From: Clostridia bacterium
GTDB taxonomy: Bacteria; Bacillota; Sulfobacillia; SLMV01
NCBI GenBank assembly: GCA_003554565.1
Contig: PWGR01000299.1
Span: 1-7,516 of the forward strand
Length of the DNA stretch: 7,516 nt
Reading direction: 5' to 3'
Under the pieces are notes generated by a model. That model was not told where the DNA came from. It did not search any database and saw nothing but the letters and a program-made list of their open reading frames with translations. Position numbers and translations under genes: made by a program. Shown in pieces: positions 5,300 through 7,516 of the stretch (position 1 is the stretch's first letter; the number at the start of each line of letters is the position of its first letter).

Positions 5300-6782
5300 A
5301 TGGTTTCTGGTTGGTTTAATTGTCTCGGGCCTGCTGCTGGCCGGGGCCGGCTGCGCCGATGACGCAGATGATGCGATTCGTACCCAAGAACTGTACACAT
5401 CGTTATCCGAAACAACCGCAAACGCAAACCTCGGTGATGGAGAACTCGGAGTTGGGTTCATAACTGCCGAACTGGATAGCCTGCTTGATTACTATCTCGA
5501 CCAGGGAACAGTTGAAAGCGCGACCATCTCGATGGCGATCGATGAAAGCGAACTCCCAGCTGGGGCAACCACAAATGAAGTTGAGCTGCAATACTACAAT
5601 GCGGATGCCGAGGCATGGGATCCGGTTGCAGGATCGGATTTCACTCAGATCAATGGCGACCCATTCGTGACTGCATCTGTTACCAGTTTCTCGACATACG
5701 GTGCATTCGTACCAGACACAGACGCACCAGCCATCAAGAGTCGATCGCCAATCGATGGGGCAACGATTGGTGCCGATCAGACTGAAACAACCATTGAATT
5801 TGAGTATCATGACGATCGCTCCGGTGTTGACCGTGGATCAGTAACGATCGAAGTTGACGGTGAGGATGTGACTGACAGCGAAGAGACAGAGATTACATCA
5901 TCAACAGCCACACATACCCTCTCGGTCGATTCAGGTGAATCGTACACGGCAGTTGTCACGGTGTCCGATTATGCCGGTAACACTAAAACTGCAGAGACGA
6001 CGTTCACCGTCGACGCAGCCGATGACGACTCTGATTCGGCTGATGACTCAGGCTCTGACTCTGACTCAAGTTCAGACAGCACTGACCGAGAGCAAACACC
6101 AGATCCATCCCCTGCAATTCCAAATCCACCTGCTGGAACGGAGATTCTCTCAACCGTATTTGCAACGCTTGAGACAGATCACATCGCAGGGACTACGATT
6201 GCAGCGTTTGACAACAGTGAGACGCTGCAAACCATAGAGTTTGATGACGTAACGGATGGCGATGTGGTCGTAAATGAGCTCAATGGAATACCACAACACG
6301 CAGCCAAGACCGATGGCGAAATTATCAGTACAGTTCAGATTACGGTGCCGGATGGAGTCAAAGAGACGTCAGCGACGATTACAACAACCGTGTCCACCGA
6401 TCGACTCGAAGAGCATGCAGGCTCAAAAGATGCACTGACACTCGTTCGGCTCAACAGCGACAGTGGCCAGTGGGAGGAGCTCTCGACAACAGTTGTTGAT
6501 GAGACTGACACACGGGTTACCATTGCATCAGAAACACCTGGGTTCTCAGTATTCGCGGTGACAACGCGTACAGAGAGTGAACAGGACACCGAAGACGCAC
6601 CTGTGACGGAGACCGAAACAGGCACCGAAACTGTTGGGCAAACGTCTGATGAACCACCAACAGCAACAATCGAAGATGGTACAGCTGATGAAACAGAGAG
6701 TATAATCCCGGGATTCAGTGTCGTTCTCACAGTGATCGCGCTGCTCTCAATTGCGGGTATTGCTGCACGCAAACGCAATTAA
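5292..6782 (+). CDS. Hybrid frame: bacterial lipoprotein signal fused to a haloarchaeal PGF-CTERM surface protein
   Basis: From GTG 5292 the frame encodes 496 residues. Residues 1-21 are a bacterial-type lipoprotein signal (MYRWFLVGLIVSGLLLAGAG then Cys 21), with GC-rich codons. From about residue 28 onward codon use changes and the protein looks haloarchaeal. A beta-rich segment at ~60-140 includes ELPAGATTNEVELQYYN and SFSTYGAFVPDTDAP. An Ig-like repeat follows at ~142-241 (RSPIDGATI to ETTFTVD), then a Ser/Asp linker at ~242-276. A PGF-pre-PGF-like domain at ~281-426 ends ETPGFSVFAVTTR, followed by a Thr/Glu-rich stalk. The C-terminus is a PGF-CTERM tail: PGF at 473-475, a 17-residue hydrophobic segment and RKRN. 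In haloarchaea such tails are processed by archaeosortase A and the protein is lipid-anchored in the S-layer. The true haloarchaeal N-terminus is absent. The frame is open throughout, but one cell probably would not use both anchors. Confidence 0.7.
   Translation: MYRWFLVGLIVSGLLLAGAGCADDADDAIRTQELYTSLSETTANANLGDGELGVGFITAELDSLLDYYLDQGTVESATISMAIDESELPAGATTNEVELQYYNADAEAWDPVAGSDFTQINGDPFVTASVTSFSTYGAFVPDTDAPAIKSRSPIDGATIGADQTETTIEFEYHDDRSGVDRGSVTIEVDGEDVTDSEETEITSSTATHTLSVDSGESYTAVVTVSDYAGNTKTAETTFTVDAADDDSDSADDSGSDSDSSSDSTDREQTPDPSPAIPNPPAGTEILSTVFATLETDHIAGTTIAAFDNSETLQTIEFDDVTDGDVVVNELNGIPQHAAKTDGEIISTVQITVPDGVKETSATITTTVSTDRLEEHAGSKDALTLVRLNSDSGQWEELSTTVVDETDTRVTIASETPGFSVFAVTTRTESEQDTEDAPVTETETGTETVGQTSDEPPTATIEDGTADETESIIPGFSVVLTVIALLSIAGIAARKRN
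5355..5376. other. Junction between bacterial-like and haloarchaeal-like DNA
   Basis: GC content falls from about 65% (counted over 4441-4560) to about 50% (5401-5460 and 6181-6240), and codon choice shifts from GC-ending codons to a mixed set. Left of this point every gene is bacterial in family and signals; right of it both genes are haloarchaeal in type. The join falls within or next to the imperfect repeat GATGACGCA / GATGATGCG (5358-5375), a short similarity that could have served as overlap. No insertion sequence, integrase, tRNA or attachment-like repeat is visible. The exact base is uncertain by perhaps 20 positions. Confidence 0.75.
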
Positions 6783-6815
6783 TCATTTAAACGAACAATT
6801 TCTCCGAGCTCTTGA

Positions 6816-7516
6816 TCATCCGTCGAATCGAAGTAGTCGAAGCCCAATCAGGCTGACAAGGACTGTCGAACCTTCGTGTCCAATCACTGCAAGCGGCAGC
6901 GGAATACCGGCTGTAAGGATTGCAATAATCATAATCGCGATCGCCCCAAATGCGATCGAGAAATTAATATACAATGTTCGTCGCGTTTTCCGACTCAGCG
7001 CAAAAGCGTACGGAAGCCGATCGAGCCGATCGGACATTAATACGATATCAGCGGTCTCTAGCGCAACGTCGGTGCCAGCCCCACCCATACCAATGCTGAT
7101 ATCAGCCGTTGCGAGTGCAGGAGCATCGTTTACTCCATCGCCAACCATCGCAACGGCTTCATACTGCTCTTGGAGCGTTTCGATATGGCTCACTTTCTCC
7201 TCAGGAAGGAGCTCTGCATACACCGCATCAATACCCAGTTCATCCGCGATATACCGAGCAACGCGCTCGTTGTCGCCAGTGAGCATCACGATGTGTTTGA
7301 CCCCCCGATCGCGAAGCTGTTCGATCATTCCAGCCGCATCTGGTCGGATCGTATCCGTAAATGCAAGCCACCCAAGTACAGAGCGACCGCTGTCGGATTC
7401 GCGGACGACAAGCACACTCGTTTTTCCGCTGTGTTCCAACTCGCGGACTGCATTGCGTCCTGTTTCAAGTCCCTCGATCGGATCATCCATCGATTCAAAA
7501 TATCTCGAATTGCCGA
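6816..7516 (-). CDS. P1B-type heavy-metal-transporting ATPase, C-terminal third; 5' end beyond window
   Basis: The frame enters from the right edge (GNSRYFES precedes the first internal Met at 7490) and ends at TGA 6818-6816, leaving ~233 residues. It covers the end of the nucleotide-binding domain, the phosphorylation domain and the last two membrane helices. Visible motifs are GWLAFTDTIRPDA, TGDN (7280-7269), the LLPEEK lysine and the hinge GDGVNDAP (7142-7119). The final helices run from LYINFSIAFGAIAIMI to LIGLRLL. Helix 8 carries HEGST (6878-6864). HEG(G/S)T is characteristic of the P1B-4 subgroup, which exports Co, Ni, Zn or Fe ions, whereas Cu pumps have MSxSS and ZntA-type Zn/Cd pumps have Asp there. 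The catalytic DKTGT and the metal-binding SPC/CPx motif lie outside the window, so the metal is inferred. It converges on the PGF-CTERM gene with 33 bases between, and I see no terminator in that gap. Confidence 0.93.
   Translation of the reverse strand, partial: GNSRYFESMDDPIEGLETGRNAVRELEHSGKTSVLVVRESDSGRSVLGWLAFTDTIRPDAAGMIEQLRDRGVKHIVMLTGDNERVARYIADELGIDAVYAELLPEEKVSHIETLQEQYEAVAMVGDGVNDAPALATADISIGMGGAGTDVALETADIVLMSDRLDRLPYAFALSRKTRRTLYINFSIAFGAIAIMIIAILTAGIPLPLAVIGHEGSTVLVSLIGLRLLRFDG

Noticed and set aside
6002..6103. Asp/Ser codon repeats as a possible DNA repeat array
   Set aside because: The repetition is short, irregular and in frame. It is the glycosylation-prone linker typical of haloarchaeal surface proteins, not a CRISPR or satellite.
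6335..6778. Minus-strand Ser/Val/Thr-rich frame opposite the PGF-CTERM gene
   Set aside because: Its Ser/Val-rich composition mirrors the Thr/Asp/Glu-rich coding strand; no start signal or domain is visible.
6783..6815. Possible bidirectional terminator between convergent genes
   Set aside because: The 33 bases show no inverted repeat or long T run on either strand.
6816..7490. P-type ATPase as a complete 224-residue protein from ATG 7490
   Set aside because: The frame continues without a stop to the window edge with family-like residues, and the core catalytic DKTGT region must lie upstream. The ATG is internal.

Overview
The window holds two blocks of different origin that meet at about 5355-5376. 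The left block (1 to about 5360) is GC-rich; hand counts of 4441-4560 give 65% GC. It looks like a bacterial chromosome, with strong Shine-Dalgarno sites, a lipoprotein signal peptide, a MurR/RpiR-type regulator and a peptide-type ABC transporter operon. The solute-binding protein is strongly acidic, which fits a salt-adapted bacterium, but I cannot name the genus. The right block (about 5376 to 7516) drops to about 50% GC (52% at 5401-5460, 50% at 6181-6240). It encodes typical haloarchaeal products: a surface protein with a PGF-CTERM tail and a P1B-type metal ATPase. Its moderate GC recalls Haloquadratum-like haloarchaea, but that is a guess.

Layout of the left block. Reading leftward on the minus strand from 3986 are a solute-binding lipoprotein (SBP_bac_5 family), a DppB/OppB-type permease, a DppC/OppC-type permease, and the first ~86 codons of a PLP enzyme of the D-cysteine desulfhydrase/ACC deaminase family, cut by the left edge. 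No transporter ATPases are visible; they may lie beyond the edge. A strong GC-rich stem-loop lies between the binding-protein and dppB genes, where such elements often keep binding-protein expression above permease expression. A 410-base divergent intergenic region (3987-4396) separates this operon from a plus-strand RpiR-type regulator. It contains an 18-base direct repeat just upstream of the regulator and terminator- or leader-like structures. The likely logic is a regulator that controls itself and the divergent transporter, with imported peptide or amino-acid-like substrate feeding the PLP enzyme.

Layout of the right block. The regulator gene overlaps the start of a lipoprotein-type reading frame (GTG at 5292, with a good Shine-Dalgarno). 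After about 21-28 codons this frame runs, without a stop, into a haloarchaeal PGF-CTERM surface protein. The hybrid would have a bacterial lipid-anchor signal at one end and an archaeosortase tail at the other. A haloarchaeal P1B-ATPase, cut by the right edge, converges on it 33 bases downstream.

The in-frame junction is the most unusual feature. It is either a chimeric assembly of two organisms sharing a hypersaline sample or a genuine inter-domain recombination. I consider the assembly artefact more likely, and read-level evidence would decide.
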